DNA from: Entomortierella parvispora
Lineage: Eukaryota; Mortierellomycota; Mortierellomycetes; Mortierellales; Mortierellaceae
Assembly: GCA_963573315.1 (NCBI GenBank)
Contig: OY752144.1
Coordinates: 924,501-988,500, forward strand
Direction of reading: 5' to 3'
DNA: 64,000 nt
The translations under genes were made by a program, and so were the position numbers. Within the stretch, counting starts at the first letter, position 1, and every line of letters starts with the position of its first letter. The notes below the pieces were generated by a model. That model worked only from the letters and a program-made list of their open reading frames with translations. It made no database searches and was not told the origin of the DNA. Positions 48,602-60,300 of the stretch are shown here, one piece after another.

Positions 48602-51600
48602 TTAGTCCGCCTGCTGAAGCCCTTTCCTGACAGCCAAGACACAGTCCACAATGACCGCATCAACACCGTGACGTCTCTGCAGTTTTGCATTGTCCACATC
48701 GTTGTTTCCGGCGCCGTACGTGAACACCAGCAATCCCGATTCCTTGATACCCCTAACCAGGTTGGGCGCCTGCAAGATGGGGTCCGAATGAGTAACGATA
48801 CCCAAAAGATCAATCGAGGTAGCGAATCGAACGGCTCCTTGAATCGAATTGCATCGACGATCAGCCATGACAGAGGTACCGCCATCGGTCAAGAAGAAGA
48901 CGGGGTAGTTGGGCTGCTTCATGTTCAAAAGCAAACAAATGTCAGGGTGAAAAGACGAAAAGATAATGTTCCTGTCCGGATGGGTCTGGTCGTGGTCATA
49001 GACCTCCTGCAGAATCCTGTCCACGAAGAGGTTGAGCTCAAAAGAGTAGAGAGGGATGTTGGCATCCTCAGCTTCGTCCAACATGGGGTACTTGACCTCA
49101 ATGTTGAATCCGATGTGAGATGGGACCGTCTGTTTTTACAAAAAATAAAAAATAGTCAAAAAAAACGTCAGTAATTGTGTGGCAAGGTATGATGCACAGC
49201 TCCTGTCGTCTCCACTATTCACTTCGCCTACCTCGAATGTATCCTTGAGAGTAGCAAAAGGCGCCTGGATAGTTCCAAGACCGTTACCCTTCATTTTCGC
49301 AGAAGGATCCACCGGTTCAGAGATCGTGCTCAAAGACTTCAATTGCGCCATGGCGCCTAAACTGTTGGACCGTCCCAGACGAGTGGAGTTTTCCTTTCCT
49401 GGGCTCTCTGAACCGTTCTGATGAGATGACTTTCTTGGAAACTCAGGCTTTTCCAGAGCACCAACATTGTTGATGCCGCCGTTGGGCTTGGATGGTGGTG
49501 GAGTGATAGACAACGCCGGCGCTGTTGACCCGGTTTCTGAGCGAGGGGAAGTGGGGGTAGTGGAATTGCCGTTACTATGTTGTTTCCTTGAAGAGGACTT
49601 AGCACTGAGTTTCCGGAATTGGTCGACAGTAATAGAACTAACAGGAATGTCCAATCCAGTTTCTGTCACAGTCCAGTCGTGGTAAAGCACAGGAACCATA
49701 TCCTTGGTCATTTGAACATCTAAAAAAGTGAAAAAAATGATATGTGGCCACTGGATCAGTTAACAGAAACATGTTGTTGATACTCTATTTTGCTTTTAAA
49801 CACTTACCAAACTCGACATATTCAGCGCCGAGAGACGCAGCTGTGACAAACGACAGGAGCGTATTTTCGCCCACTTGCAGGTTCGACACCTTGCGGTTCA
49901 TACCCAAACCTCGGTGGCCAATGACGGTAGTGGTCAGACTCTTCCAGTAGGTGTGCTTGCTTCCGACTCGGAGGTTCTCATGCTGGAACGGCCGAACGAC
50001 AGAAAACTCTACACGGACTCGTCCAATGATAGTCATACTATCTACTCCGAAAATGGGTACCGTCATGTTCATTCCTTGCAGCGGTGTCATCCTTGGATGA
50101 TGGTTACTCACATCCTTCCTCAAGTTATCCAAACTTGATAGCATGGCTGTTCCACGTCCCAGGAGCTTGTCACTCGATTGGCCAAACGTCGGATACACTG
50201 AAAAGTTGAGGATCGTCTCTTCAGGATTGGCGGAATAAAACACGATTTGTTCCTGATACCTCGCATCTTTCAGAGGCAAGTCAATAATAACTTTTTCGCC
50301 TGCGGTCGCATTCTCGGAGGTGATTTCGAGAGAAAACGCGGTACTAGCCGTCAAGAACGAATTGTCGCTGCCAGTATGGAAGAGCTCCACGGGTTCAACT
50401 GTGTTGCGAATGTCGTTCGACCCGAGGGTCACAACAATCAGAGATTCGTTCTCCAAGTACTTGTGACCATAAGCCCGGTGGACGGCCTTGGATGGCTTGA
50501 CACCACTCTTGCTCCCGGATACAGGAGGGGAATCCGCACGCAGAGTTGAGCTTCCTGAGCCATTGGATCCAGAAGATAAAGTACGGAGCATGGGTTGCGG
50601 GCTAAGGAGATTAGCCTTGGTGGGGCTTCCTTGAATAGGCTCTCCTAAGAGAAGCGATTCCCTTTGCAGCTGCTGACGTTCGTCCAGAGTTCGGCTCACA
50701 GGTCGAAGGATGGCTGCGCAAGCATTATTGGCTGCAAACACGGCATGCTCGTGTGGGTTCCAGGAAGAATAGTCGTATACATTAGGATTTGCGCCAGCGG
50801 CCAGCAAAACTTTGACGACATCTGGGTGATTTTCAATTGCTAATGGAGTCGACAGATTAATGAAGCGATTGTTAGGCATAGCTGCGATATCCTCATTGGC
50901 TGTAATACATGCTTCTCTCCCACTGATCTTACCTGCGAGATGCAATGCAGTCCATCCATAATAGCGTTCACGAAGCTCCATGTCAGCGCCTTTGCCACCA
51001 GGAGAACCAGCCAAAAGCAGCTTCACACACCCGACGTGTCCACTCTTGGCAGCAATGATGAGACAGGATTCACCATCTTCGTCCTGCGCATCCAAATTGG
51101 CGCCATACTGGATCAAAAGCCTAGCTGCGTCCTCGTGTCCAAGTCGGCAGGCAATTGAGAGTGGTGTGTAGGTATAAGCGGCATGTAAGTTGGCCTCCGA
51201 TCCGACGAGAGGATTCAAAACTGTCAAAGGAGTTATAGGCATGATCTTAGGTATAGTGGTAGTAATGGCGCCGCATACTAGATGAAAGGAATGGGTTGAA
51301 TGAGTGAGAACCCAACATAAATAAAGGTTGTCTTTTTTAAAAAAAAAAGTCCTTACCATTAGTAACAGCATCCACGTCTGTGATTCCGCCTTCCTCAATC
51401 AAAATCTGAAGAACTCCAGCCTGACCTCGGGTGACAGCGTAGATAAGAGGAGAGAACCCGTCCGTATCGAGCCAGTAAGGGCTCGAAAAGTCGACAAACT
51501 CTCCTGAGCTCTTCAAGTCACTCAACAGGGCGCGGGTGATATTGGCATAGCCGTGCATGGCAGCGTAATGCAAGGGTCGTCGTCCAAAGATATCTGCAGT

Positions 51601-53631
51601 CGATTTCAAGGCACAGAGTGAATCTGAAGCTGCGTATGATGAGATCTGGCTTAGAATAAAGTTGATCAAGGTCGGGTCGTCTTTTGGAGTCTTTACAGCA
51701 GTTTCGGCCGACTTTTCGGTTAATAACGATCCGAAGCTCGGCCTGCGCTCAGAGTGTAATGATTTCGAAAAAGTGCCGCCCTCGATCGCCAATCTGTGCA
51801 ATACTGTCTGTTCATTTACATTCACCATGAGAGCGCCTGCCCCAAAGGACATGATGAACGCAATACACTGGAAAGCCTGTTCCTGACAAGCTTTCTTGAA
51901 CAAGGCTCTGGGGAACTGGAGGTCCGGAATATGAAAAAAGTCAATGATAAGCAACGACTCGATGATGGCAAAAGAACATTGTCATACGACACGAATTTTA
52001 CCTGGCCAACGCGTCCAGACTTGACAGAAGAGAGGAAGATCTCTCTCAGTTTTGGGTTTTCTCTAGTTTTGTCATCAAAGATCCGCTTGAGGGTTGCTAC
52101 GTCGTCTTGCTCAATGGCTTTTATGGCTTCCTCCGTTTGATCCTCCGTTAATCCCAGACGAGCTTCGCTGGTACGTTGAGGAGACATGCCTAATTTAGCG
52201 GGTGGATGATCCGCGACAATGGCACTCATCTCGCGAATAAGGACATCCGTGGTCACCCTCATTTCTAAGAGCTGGCCATCGGTGACAAACGGAAGTAAGT
52301 TGACTTTTGTGGCCAAGTAATCATCCCGACAGACGGTGGCCATGCGCTTGTCAAACCTGTTGGACAATTCAAGAATTGACGGTTTTTAGTTTGGAGTGTC
52401 GTGTGATGCGTTTGTCCAAACCCACACATGTGATGCGCAACTGCGGGCAGGTCACGAGTCTCCACGCCCCTGGCTGGTAAAGAAGGGATTGCGCGAAAGC
52501 ATTGCCGATAACTGGCTTCGCGTCATCAAAGGAGCAAGATCCATTAACGCCAACCCGCCAAGCTCTAGCAGATGCCTTGCGAAACTGAGACTGGAACTAG
52601 ACATGCCCGGCTCACCACCAACGACAGCACGTGTGTCCGTAAAGAACTCTGGCTGAAAATTTTGTTTCTCGTTCCTGTGCGACCTAGTCTTTCCCCCACT
52701 GTCCTGTGCTGTCTTGGTTCGAATTCGACGATCGTCTCCATGTTCCATGTGGACTCCGTGGACACGTTCCTGTTTCCGTGATCCGAATAATATTCCTCCG
52801 TTGTCGCTCGTGGCAAAAACTGTTGGAACTTACTTCTTAAGAATCTTTTCGACGGCCCTTCGGTTCATTGTTGCGAACCAGGTTATTTTCAACAGGATTT
52901 CCTTGGTCTGGAGCATGGCCTGAAGACACTCTGCATCAGCCTCGGGATCACTAATAAAAGGGGAAGGTGCCACAAGCGGTGTGGTCGAGGAAGCCGGTGC
53001 CGCCGCCGATGATCCTTTGGGCGAAGTCACAATGGAAAGATCGAGACGCGACGCAGAAATCGTAGACGTGGTGGCTGTGGAGGATGAGATAGTAGCAGCA
53101 CTGGGGCCGAGCCGTCTTGACTTTTCAGAAAGGATACGAAGTCTCCGCTCCAACTCTGATCGCTTGTAAAGAAAAAAACCATTGACCTTCTCTACTTCTC
53201 TGTCGAGATGGAAGACAAAGGCTAACGGTGGGAAGATATTCATTTTTTGCACAGAGATGGATTGGTTAGCTGCCTTGTAGTTGCTGTCACTACCATCATA
53301 TTCTCGTCAATAACCCGTCGTCAGTCTGCAAGACAGTAACCAAAAAAAAAAAAAAAAAAAAAAAAAAATGTTCCTTTCAGTTACCAGTGACTACATCGTC
53401 CATGGTCAATTCGCCATGAGCAAGGGCCTCCTGTCCATTCTTAATCTCCTTCTTGAGTCCTTTGTAGGAGAGGTAATGCCGGGTCCACTCTGGGATCTAA
53501 CCAACATGGATGGGACATTCATTTCATTCTTTTGAGCATTCAACAATGTGACGGGACCGAATCAGGGTGATCCTCGTGAACGAATGCAGCTCAGGTACCT
53601 GATTCCGGGAGAGGGTCTTGCCAAACTTCAT
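48602..53631 (-). CDS. GDE1: Gde1-like glycerophosphodiester phosphodiesterase (SPX - ankyrin - GDPD)
   Basis: Eight exons (53631-53599, 53496-53385, 53302-52834, 52356-52002, 51957-51357, 51277-49808, 49719-49232, 49129-48602) give 1351 residues. The SPX domain (about 1-205) opens with MKFGKTL and WTRHYLSYKGLKKEI and closes with MNRRAVEKILKKFDKR across intron 3. SPX binds inositol pyrophosphates as a phosphate signal. Ankyrin repeats (about 320-700) include RRPLHYAAMHGYANI and YTPLSIACRLGHEDAARLL. A C2-like beta segment follows, then the GDPD catalytic domain (about 975-1351) with GHRGLG, ENTLLSF, YVEFDVQMTKD and VLYHDWTV. The usual catalytic and metal residues (His-Arg, Glu-x-Asp, His-Asp) are present. 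The enzyme hydrolyses glycerophosphocholine to glycerol-3-phosphate and choline. A Ser/Pro-rich insert of about 110 residues interrupts the GDPD barrel. Intron 4 is only 44 nt and intron 3 is 477 nt. Confidence 0.93.
53342..53368 (+). repeat. A homopolymer run inside a GDE1 intron
   Basis: An A-run of about 27 bases on the + strand (T-run on the transcribed strand) within intron 2 of the Gde1-like gene, where it acts as, or beside, the polypyrimidine tract. Confidence 0.85.
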
Positions 53632-54930
53632 TGTAGTAGAAAATGATTGCGCGGCAGAGTGGGGTGGAGAGTCGATGCCACTAAGGAGGAGGTGTCAGAG
53701 AATGCAAGTGGGTTGAAGGAAAAAGAACAAGAGACGTGATGAATGGAAAGACGCGAGGGAATGAGTGAAGTACGAATGAGGTGGAACGGAAAGAAGAGTG
53801 GGAAAGAGAGAAAAGAGGAGAAGAGGAGGGCAGAGCTAGATAAAGGCAATGGATGAGAAGGAAGAAAAGAAAGAAGAGAAAGAAAGAGAGAGAGGGAAAG
53901 AGGCAAACACGGAAAGAGGACATGCGCTCGTTCGTTCGGGTGTTTCGCAAAGGTCGCATGCTTAAAATTCGATTTTTTTTCCCTGCTGCTGCCCCGCAGT
54001 GGTCCCACAAGGCGGAGCCTCATTGAGCCGACAATCCCTTCCTTGCAACCTTCCCTACAACCTCCCTTGCAACACTTTGTCCGCAATTGGGTTCCCTTCA
54101 CTGCCTCCCACTCGCTACACAGAAACGTGTCCCACCACTTCCATTCTCAACTTCAGTCGCCGCCTCTCGTTTTTTATTTTTACAGCCGCTGCTCACTTTG
54201 GACATGTGAACGTGGACATACTTTTGGGCCGTAGGGCTTGCGAAAATATTTGTGTATACCTCCCCGCTGGTATCCAGGCTGGCGACTGGGTTTCTGGGTC
54301 CGCCCCTTCTTCCCACGACTGCCAACTTTGAACACCCGATCTTTCCCATGGCCAGCGGGCGATCCAATCGGGGCATGCGCCCACCCTCTCTTCCGATCGA
54401 GCGAGACATGCATGCCTATCTACCGTACATGTGTTCTGCTGTGTTGCTTCTGTTCGTGCACAAAGGGATTTTGGAAAAGCGACCTGGGTTGGCCATGTGT
54501 CTGCATTCTCTTCCTGCTTACGGAGCTTTCTTCGAAAATACACTATCTATAGAGACCCTCTTGTCTCCGTGATGAGCACGAGCAAGAAGCAGAGACTCAG
54601 CGAAGAGCAAGTTGACTGTCGCGCAGTGCAGATGCAGGTGCAGTTTAGAAAGGAATGTTTGATCACCCAAAAAAGAGGATGCAGCGCCACCAAAAAAGAT
54701 GTATGTTACACAACAACATGTGCACATCGCGTGGCGAAACCAAAAAAGTTCCAGGTGATGCTCTTTCCCCCGCCCTTTATCCATCCTCGGTCATGTTAGA
54801 GAGAGCACAACTCCAATCTTCAATGCATACGTATTGCATACGTTGGGCCCTGGACTTACTTTCTCATTGCTACAGTAGTTTATTTGAATGTACTCAATCG
54901 TGCCTTCTCATCATTGGCCAATTGCCCAAT
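53632..54930. other. Upstream region of the Gde1-like gene
   Basis: The first 300 bp are strongly purine-rich on + (pyrimidine-rich leader on the transcribed strand). The rest contains short open frames only, without recognisable domains, and a run of imperfect ACCTTCCCTACAACC-type repeats near 54045-54080. Confidence 0.5.
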
Positions 54931-55700
54931 TACCGAGGGATCGATCCCTGCTGCTGAACGAACGATGATTAGTTTTCGGCCGACCAGGGGCGACCTTCCT
55001 TTTTGGATCGCTTATCCGTGGACCCTGTCATGCCATTCTTCAACCCTCGACCGTTGGCAACCGACCCCTCTCTAAACCGCCGACTTTTCTTCTCCATATC
55101 CGCCGACTTTTCTTCTCCATATCCGCCGACCAGCCTATTTCTTGACCACGAGATCTTTACCGCCGACCATCCTGATGATCGTATCCACCGACTTGTCTTT
55201 TTCATATTGACCAACTAAACCGCCGACCAGTCTTCATATCATGCTGTCGCGTTCTCTGACCTTGTGTTACTTGACGTTTGAGGGACTGTGAAGTCTTCTT
55301 GATACCGTCGCGTTGTCGCATTCTCCTTTAATACAGTTTTAGTTCTTCGCGTAGTAACTTGAACGCATTTCTCTCAATCACCTTTGACCCTGACTCCACC
55401 TTGCTTCCCTCCAATCCCTTCCCTGTCCTTGGAAATGTCATTCCCTTTTGTCTTGCTTAGTCGTGATTCTTGAGGACAGTCGGTGGGTATGATTGTGAAG
55501 CCTGATCGGCAAATAAGAAAAAGAGAAGTCGGCGGTGAAGAAATAGGCTGGTCGGCGGATATGGAGAAGAAAAGTCGGCGGTTTAGAGAGGGTCGACAGA
55601 TAGGCGACCCAAAAAGGGAAATCCCTTCATGGTCGACGGAAAACTAACCACCGAGCAGGCTTTGCGGATAGATCTCTCGGTAAAGATGGCAGGACCGACA
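54930..55700. mobile_element. Foldback / MITE-like element with 23-bp iterons in long inverted arms
   Basis: The left arm (about 54935-55230) and right arm (about 55500-55700) are imperfect inverted repeats, with aligned blocks such as CCTCTCTAAACCGCCGACTT on the left and its reverse complement on the right. In each arm the core CCGCCGAC recurs with exact 23-bp spacing: starts at 55077, 55100 and 55123 on the left, and in inverse orientation at 55528, 55551 and 55574. Extra cores are at 55160 and 55220. About 270 bp of unrelated sequence separates the arms. There is no open frame for a transposase, so it is non-autonomous if mobile. The outer boundaries and any target duplication cannot be fixed by eye. 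The right end lies about 50 bp from a tRNA gene. Confidence 0.7.
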
Positions 55701-55736
55701 TGTAAGCGATCCAAAAAAGAAGTCGCCCCAACTTAC

Positions 55737-55741
55737 AAAAA
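55737..55741 (-). terminator. Pol III terminator (T5) of tRNA-Ala
   Basis: Five T on the minus strand, eight nucleotides past the tRNA 3' end, as expected for RNA polymerase III. Confidence 0.8.
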
Positions 55742-55749
55742 GTAAAGAT

Positions 55750-55822
55750 TGGAGAACCTGGGCATCGATCCCAGTGCCTCTCGCATGCTAAGCGAGCGCT
55801 CTACCATTTGAGCTAGATCCCC
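55750..55822 (-). tRNA. tRNA-Ala (AGC)
   Basis: The minus strand folds as a standard cloverleaf: acceptor GGGGATC, D-arm GCTC/GAGC with loop AAATGGTA, anticodon arm CTCGC-TTAGCAT-GCGAG with anticodon AGC, variable AGGCA, and T-arm CTGGG-ATCGATG-CCCAG. There is no intron. The acceptor stem has one G-U and one T-T mismatch (positions 6:67), slightly weaker than usual. Internal A-box and B-box sequences are present. The gene sits between the foldback element and a 14-bp duplicate of its own 5' end. Confidence 0.93.
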
Positions 55823-55840
55823 TACGAGCTAGATCCCCTT
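55812..55840. repeat. Tandem duplication of the tRNA 5' end
   Basis: GAGCTAGATCCCCT (+ strand) inside the tRNA gene is repeated directly from 55826, immediately upstream of the tRNA start on its own strand. The second copy stands alone, with no full tRNA attached. Confidence 0.75.
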
Positions 55841-56629
55841 ATTCGAGCCGTAATTGGCTCGCTTTCTGGGTTTCTGATATCAAACTTTTTTTTAGAGGCT
55901 ATATGTACCTCTCAATTTTGAGAGCCCGGCGAACTCCTGAAAGGAGCTATCCAAGGCCCCGGAAATGGTGCCCATCATAATCTTGAGAGAGATTGGAACG
56001 TTTTAGTGGAAAAATGGAGTGATTTGGACATGTTTTGAGTAAGAAAAGTCGAAAAACCTCCTTTGAGAAAGTAACGCGTGGCTGACGCGAGGCTGTTGGT
56101 GTGAGGGCCGCCGGCCGATCAACTGCTTCCTCATCTCTGGTATGATTAAAACCTCGTGCAAACATCTCACAGTTGGTTGCGTCATGGATCTGCGGCTGTG
56201 GAAGTAAATGCTGTCAACCCTGGACATCTCTGTGCACCGTTGGCTAGGGGAAGATACAAAATATGATCGGTGTGCAGCCTGACACCAAAACAATTGAAAG
56301 AACGCGCTGTGCAACACAGCTTTCTTTGTGCATCTCGTTTTACTTCAAGCGTGGTTTCCTGTGTTCTTTTCTTTTCGTTTCTCACGATATCGCACTCTCC
56401 CTTACCCCACTTATTCTCTCTGCGAGGTGCTTTCGAATCTCTCATCCCCCACCATGTTACGCCATGCCCCTTCTTTTCTTTTACCTATGGTCTTGAACGA
56501 TCTTGTATGCTTTCTTTGTCGCTATTTTTTCGCATTCGCTTCACAAGTATAAAAGCCCCGTCCATTCATTTTCACTCTCTGCCTTCCTTTTACACAACCC
56601 TCCCCTCCCCCACACACACACGCACACAA
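55841..56629. other. Intergenic region upstream of the trefoil gene
   Basis: Contains no supported gene. The last 80 bp hold a TATA element and a CA-rich leader. Confidence 0.5.
56548..56554 (+). promoter_or_regulatory. TATA box of the trefoil-like gene
   Basis: TATAAAA followed by a GC-rich step, 82 nt before the ATG at 56630. Clear core promoter spacing suggests that this gene is or was strongly expressed. Confidence 0.65.
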
Positions 56630-57037
56630 ATGGCCCCTACGGTCACTATTCCCCAAAATGCGATTCGCATCAAGAACTTGCAAACCGGTCGTATCTTATA
56701 CGACAACCCCTCCAAAGGCATGCACTCTTGGCAAGAGTCAACGAATGCGGACGGATATTGGTTCATAACCCCTGTCGCCGATAACGTTTACAAGATCAAG
56801 AACTAGCTTTCGGGCAACAATATTTATCACAATGTCAGTGCCAATAAGCCCATTACCTGGAGGGACATGGCTAATGAGGATGGTAAATGGGAAATCGTTC
56901 CCGTGAGCGATACTACTTTCAAGATCAGGAACATTCACTCACCCGGTACCTTTTTGTGCGACAATCCCTTCCACGGAGTTATTGGTTATCACGACAACAA
57001 CGCCGAGGATGGAATTTGGTCCATTCTTCCAAATTGA
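56630..57037 (+). pseudogene. Small beta-trefoil-like protein gene interrupted by in-frame UAG
   Basis: From the ATG one frame runs 136 codons to TGA at 57035-57037, except for a single TAG at codon 59 (56804-56806). Three repeats of about 45 residues match one another, sharing the patterns IRIKN or FKIRN, ILYDNP or FLCDNP, and GYWFITPV, GKWEIVPV, GIWSILPN. This is the three-lobed pattern of beta-trefoil (fascin/ricin-B-like) proteins. The stop falls exactly at the lobe 1/lobe 2 junction, and coding similarity continues undisturbed after it. There is no signal peptide. The promoter and AATAAA are intact. It may be a recent nonsense allele, a readthrough gene or a sequencing error. A 21-nt GT...AG spanning the stop is too short for an intron. 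Function unknown, possibly carbohydrate-binding. Confidence 0.7.
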
Positions 57038-57135
57038 AGAGAAAAAAGAGAGGGCACTGGGATGCCGATTCTTACCCCAATGCCGTCTTTTTTTTTCTGA
57101 CATCTGCTGGGTAACGTCTGTCTCGAACCATTGTC

Positions 57136-57141
57136 AATAAA
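57136..57141 (+). terminator. Poly(A) signal AATAAA of the trefoil-like gene
   Basis: About 99 nt after the second, full-length stop codon. This fits a transcript covering all three lobes. Confidence 0.5.
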
Positions 57142-57340
57142 AAGTGGTCATATGACTTGACAAGTACAGCTCTCGGTATTGTGCACGGTCAGCTTCCAAA
57201 TTCATGCTTCAAACATCTTTAAGGTCCCTTTGGCAAGCAAGGTTATCATTGCTCAATTGGCAATACAGTTTTATTTTCTACAATATGAATTTCTGTCATT
57301 TTTTCCTTGTTAACTACAGTAATGATTTTTTTTTTTACGG

Positions 57341-60300
57341 TTACTCCAACACGAGCAACTCGCCAACGCGTCCCATAAACTCTTGCAGCGCCACTCGGAC
57401 ATCAGTCCGTTCCACGCCCACCAATCGAATAGCCAGACGGAAATAATCTGGCAACTCTTTACGCAACCCTTGGTACTTTCTCTTGTCAGACTCGATCGAG
57501 GCCGCCGATGCTGCCGCCGTGGTATGTTGGTGATGACGTCCTGCTGCAGAAGAAGAGCCATTCAAGCCCGTTGGGGAGGGCGAAGTCGTTGGGGATGACC
57601 GCTTGGACAAGATTGAGGAGTTGGAGGAGCTGTTGGAGGTGGGAGAAGAACGTCCATCATGCGAAGAAGAGATCATTGCTGCATTGGGCCACCAGATTGG
57701 TGTCCTTTGCAACTCTCTCAAGACCATGATTGTCAGTTGCGACTGGTTGACGATCACGTCCTTGGGGTACTTGCTGGGTTCACTCAACATTCCCAAGTAT
57801 CGCGCCACAATCAACTTTGATTCCTGAACAAGAGGTTCCAACACGGCTTGAATCTCGTCCTCGGCATCATAACCGTCGCCATCTCCAAACTGTCGGTAGA
57901 AATCAAACAGGACCGAGACATAAGTTGTCAGGGCCAAGTTCTCCTGCTTGAACATGTTGGGCATCTGCTGAATCTGACCCGACTTGTAGAGGTAGTGACG
58001 CAATTCGTAATTGTCATTGAACGCTCGCACAAATCGATAGGACTTGCGCAAGCATTCTAACCAACGATGGCGAAGTCCTGTCGGCATGTTGTGCAAGAAT
58101 CGGGGCTTGATTGCAGGAATCTGTTGTTCAATCGATCCTGGAGCTGCAGAGAAGGAGGATGACCTCGAACCCGCCATTGACTCTGTGGGGCTCGGAACCT
58201 GTCCATGTTGACTACCGGGTGCTGGGTTTCCAGGGGCAGACACGTGGTGTGAAGTGTATGGAGAGGAGGAGGAAGGCCAGAGGGAAAGATCCACGAGAGC
58301 CATATCCTTGACAAATGTGATGGCCACCAAATGAATGGCGCACTTTGTGACAGTCTCCTGGAAATCAAACTTTGGTGCTGGGTTGGCGGGTACAGCAGGG
58401 GCCACGGCGTTAGAAGAGCCATCAGCCTGGCTAGTGCCATCGGCTGAGGCGCCAGTGTCGAGGACCATGACCTCATGAGGCGTAGTCATCTCAAAAATGG
58501 TCTCCAGCGTCGCAGTAATGAGCTCCCAGCGTTCTTCGTCAAACATGGTGCCGTTCTTGGTGACCAATTGGCTGAGGCAGATGATACCCATTTGGCCCAG
58601 GTTCTCGCTCTTCTTACTCACCAACAGCGTGATAAGTTCCAAGAGACCCTTCAAGAAGTCCGTTTGAGCGTAAAAGACCTGGTGGTATTGGCGCGAGTAC
58701 AAATTGATCATGAGACGAAGGGCCTGGATCCAGATGGTCGACGTCAAATCCCGTCTCTTATAGTCGGGATCCTTAAGATCCTCAAAGATGGGCATCAGTA
58801 CCACACGGTAAATCTTGGACCAGTACTGGGACTCGAAAATCTCTCCGGAGCCGTTCAAAATCTCAAAGAGGCTCACCAATGCCTGGGATCGGACGCTGGG
58901 CAGCTCCGAGTCAATCACAACTCGTGACAGACCGTAGACAATAGGGAACCACTTCAAGAAGAACGTATCCTCGTCCTCCTCGGCAATGGCTGTCTCTTTG
59001 GACTGTCCGTCTCCCAAAACCAAATGCTTTTCAACATGTGGCTGTTGCAGATTAAGCTGCTCCTCCTTGGCAGCGGCTCCGGCTCTGGCCTCGGTAAGCA
59101 ATCCACGAGCACATTTCTTGAGCAGGACCATGGCGCCGTTGACGACCTTTTCGTCATAGTTGAAACAAAACTCGACCAAGCAGTTGACATAGTCCACAAA
59201 GCTGGTCTCGATCACATCAAAACTGTTTTCGTAGATCATCTGCACGATTCCGAACGCGTTCTCAACCAAAGCTCCGTTACCGTGCGTAGCAGTCCTGCCA
59301 AAAACTCCAAACATGGGCTTCCATCCGGATCGGATGTTGCTGGCACGGGCGGTAATCATTTGGCGAAGACTCTGGATAATCAAATCGTGAATTGCAGCAG
59401 AAGGATTGTTCTTGTAAATGTGCTCAAAGGGTCTCAAGAGCTCATTTTGGGTGTTGAAGTGCGCCAATTCATCTCGAGCGAGGAATTTCATAGCCAGCTG
59501 GCGCAACGAATCGATTGCAAATGTCGACACGTTGGTGTTTGTACTGCAGCCGACGGCGTTGAAGTATGCCTGTAGAATACGCCAGATCTGCATCCACTCG
59601 AAGCGGATACGGACCATGTTGTAGTCGGCTGTGCGGGAAAACAGAAAATCACAGAGCATATTAGGGTTAATTATATTATCCCCGCCGTGGACTGCGTAGC
59701 CAGCCTTGAACCAAAAATATATTTTGGTTCCCATCCATCCCACTTACCAATCTCAATAATACGCTGGAGCATATACATCCTGGGCGCATTCTTGGAACCC
59801 TCGACCTCATCCAAAGAAACAGCGCAAATGGACTTGAAGAGGTGAACAATGGCATCTCCGCTCAGCGCAGTACTGTTTGCAAAGATTTTGTCGATGGCAA
59901 TGATAGTATCCTGAGACTGGAACTCGTTCATCATTGCTGAGAGGGATGCCTTGCGCCTGGAAGAAACCTGTGGGGTCGGAGGAGCACTTGATCCCGGTGA
60001 TCCACCGTTGCCAATATGTTGGTAGTCGATTCCGTTGAACCCTTCAGTTGACACCCGTCCACCACGAGGGATCAATTGAAGCTGCTCCATGGCGCTAATT
60101 GTTTTGAGGACCAAGTTCCAATTGCCCTCCAGGTATTCACCCATGGTGTTGGCGACCTTGAGGAGCGTGCGAATGGCCAACACGTTCTTGGGCTGCATCT
60201 CGCTCACGTGGTTCATGCCTGTCAGCTTTGCCAAGGATGAGATAAAGGCATCGCGCTCCACATCCATATGAAAGATACTGGCGATTCGGATGGCGTTGGT

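Noticed and set aside
56786-56806. 21-nt GT...AG segment that would remove the trefoil stop codon
   Set aside because: Far shorter than any other intron here and it would delete a conserved beta strand.
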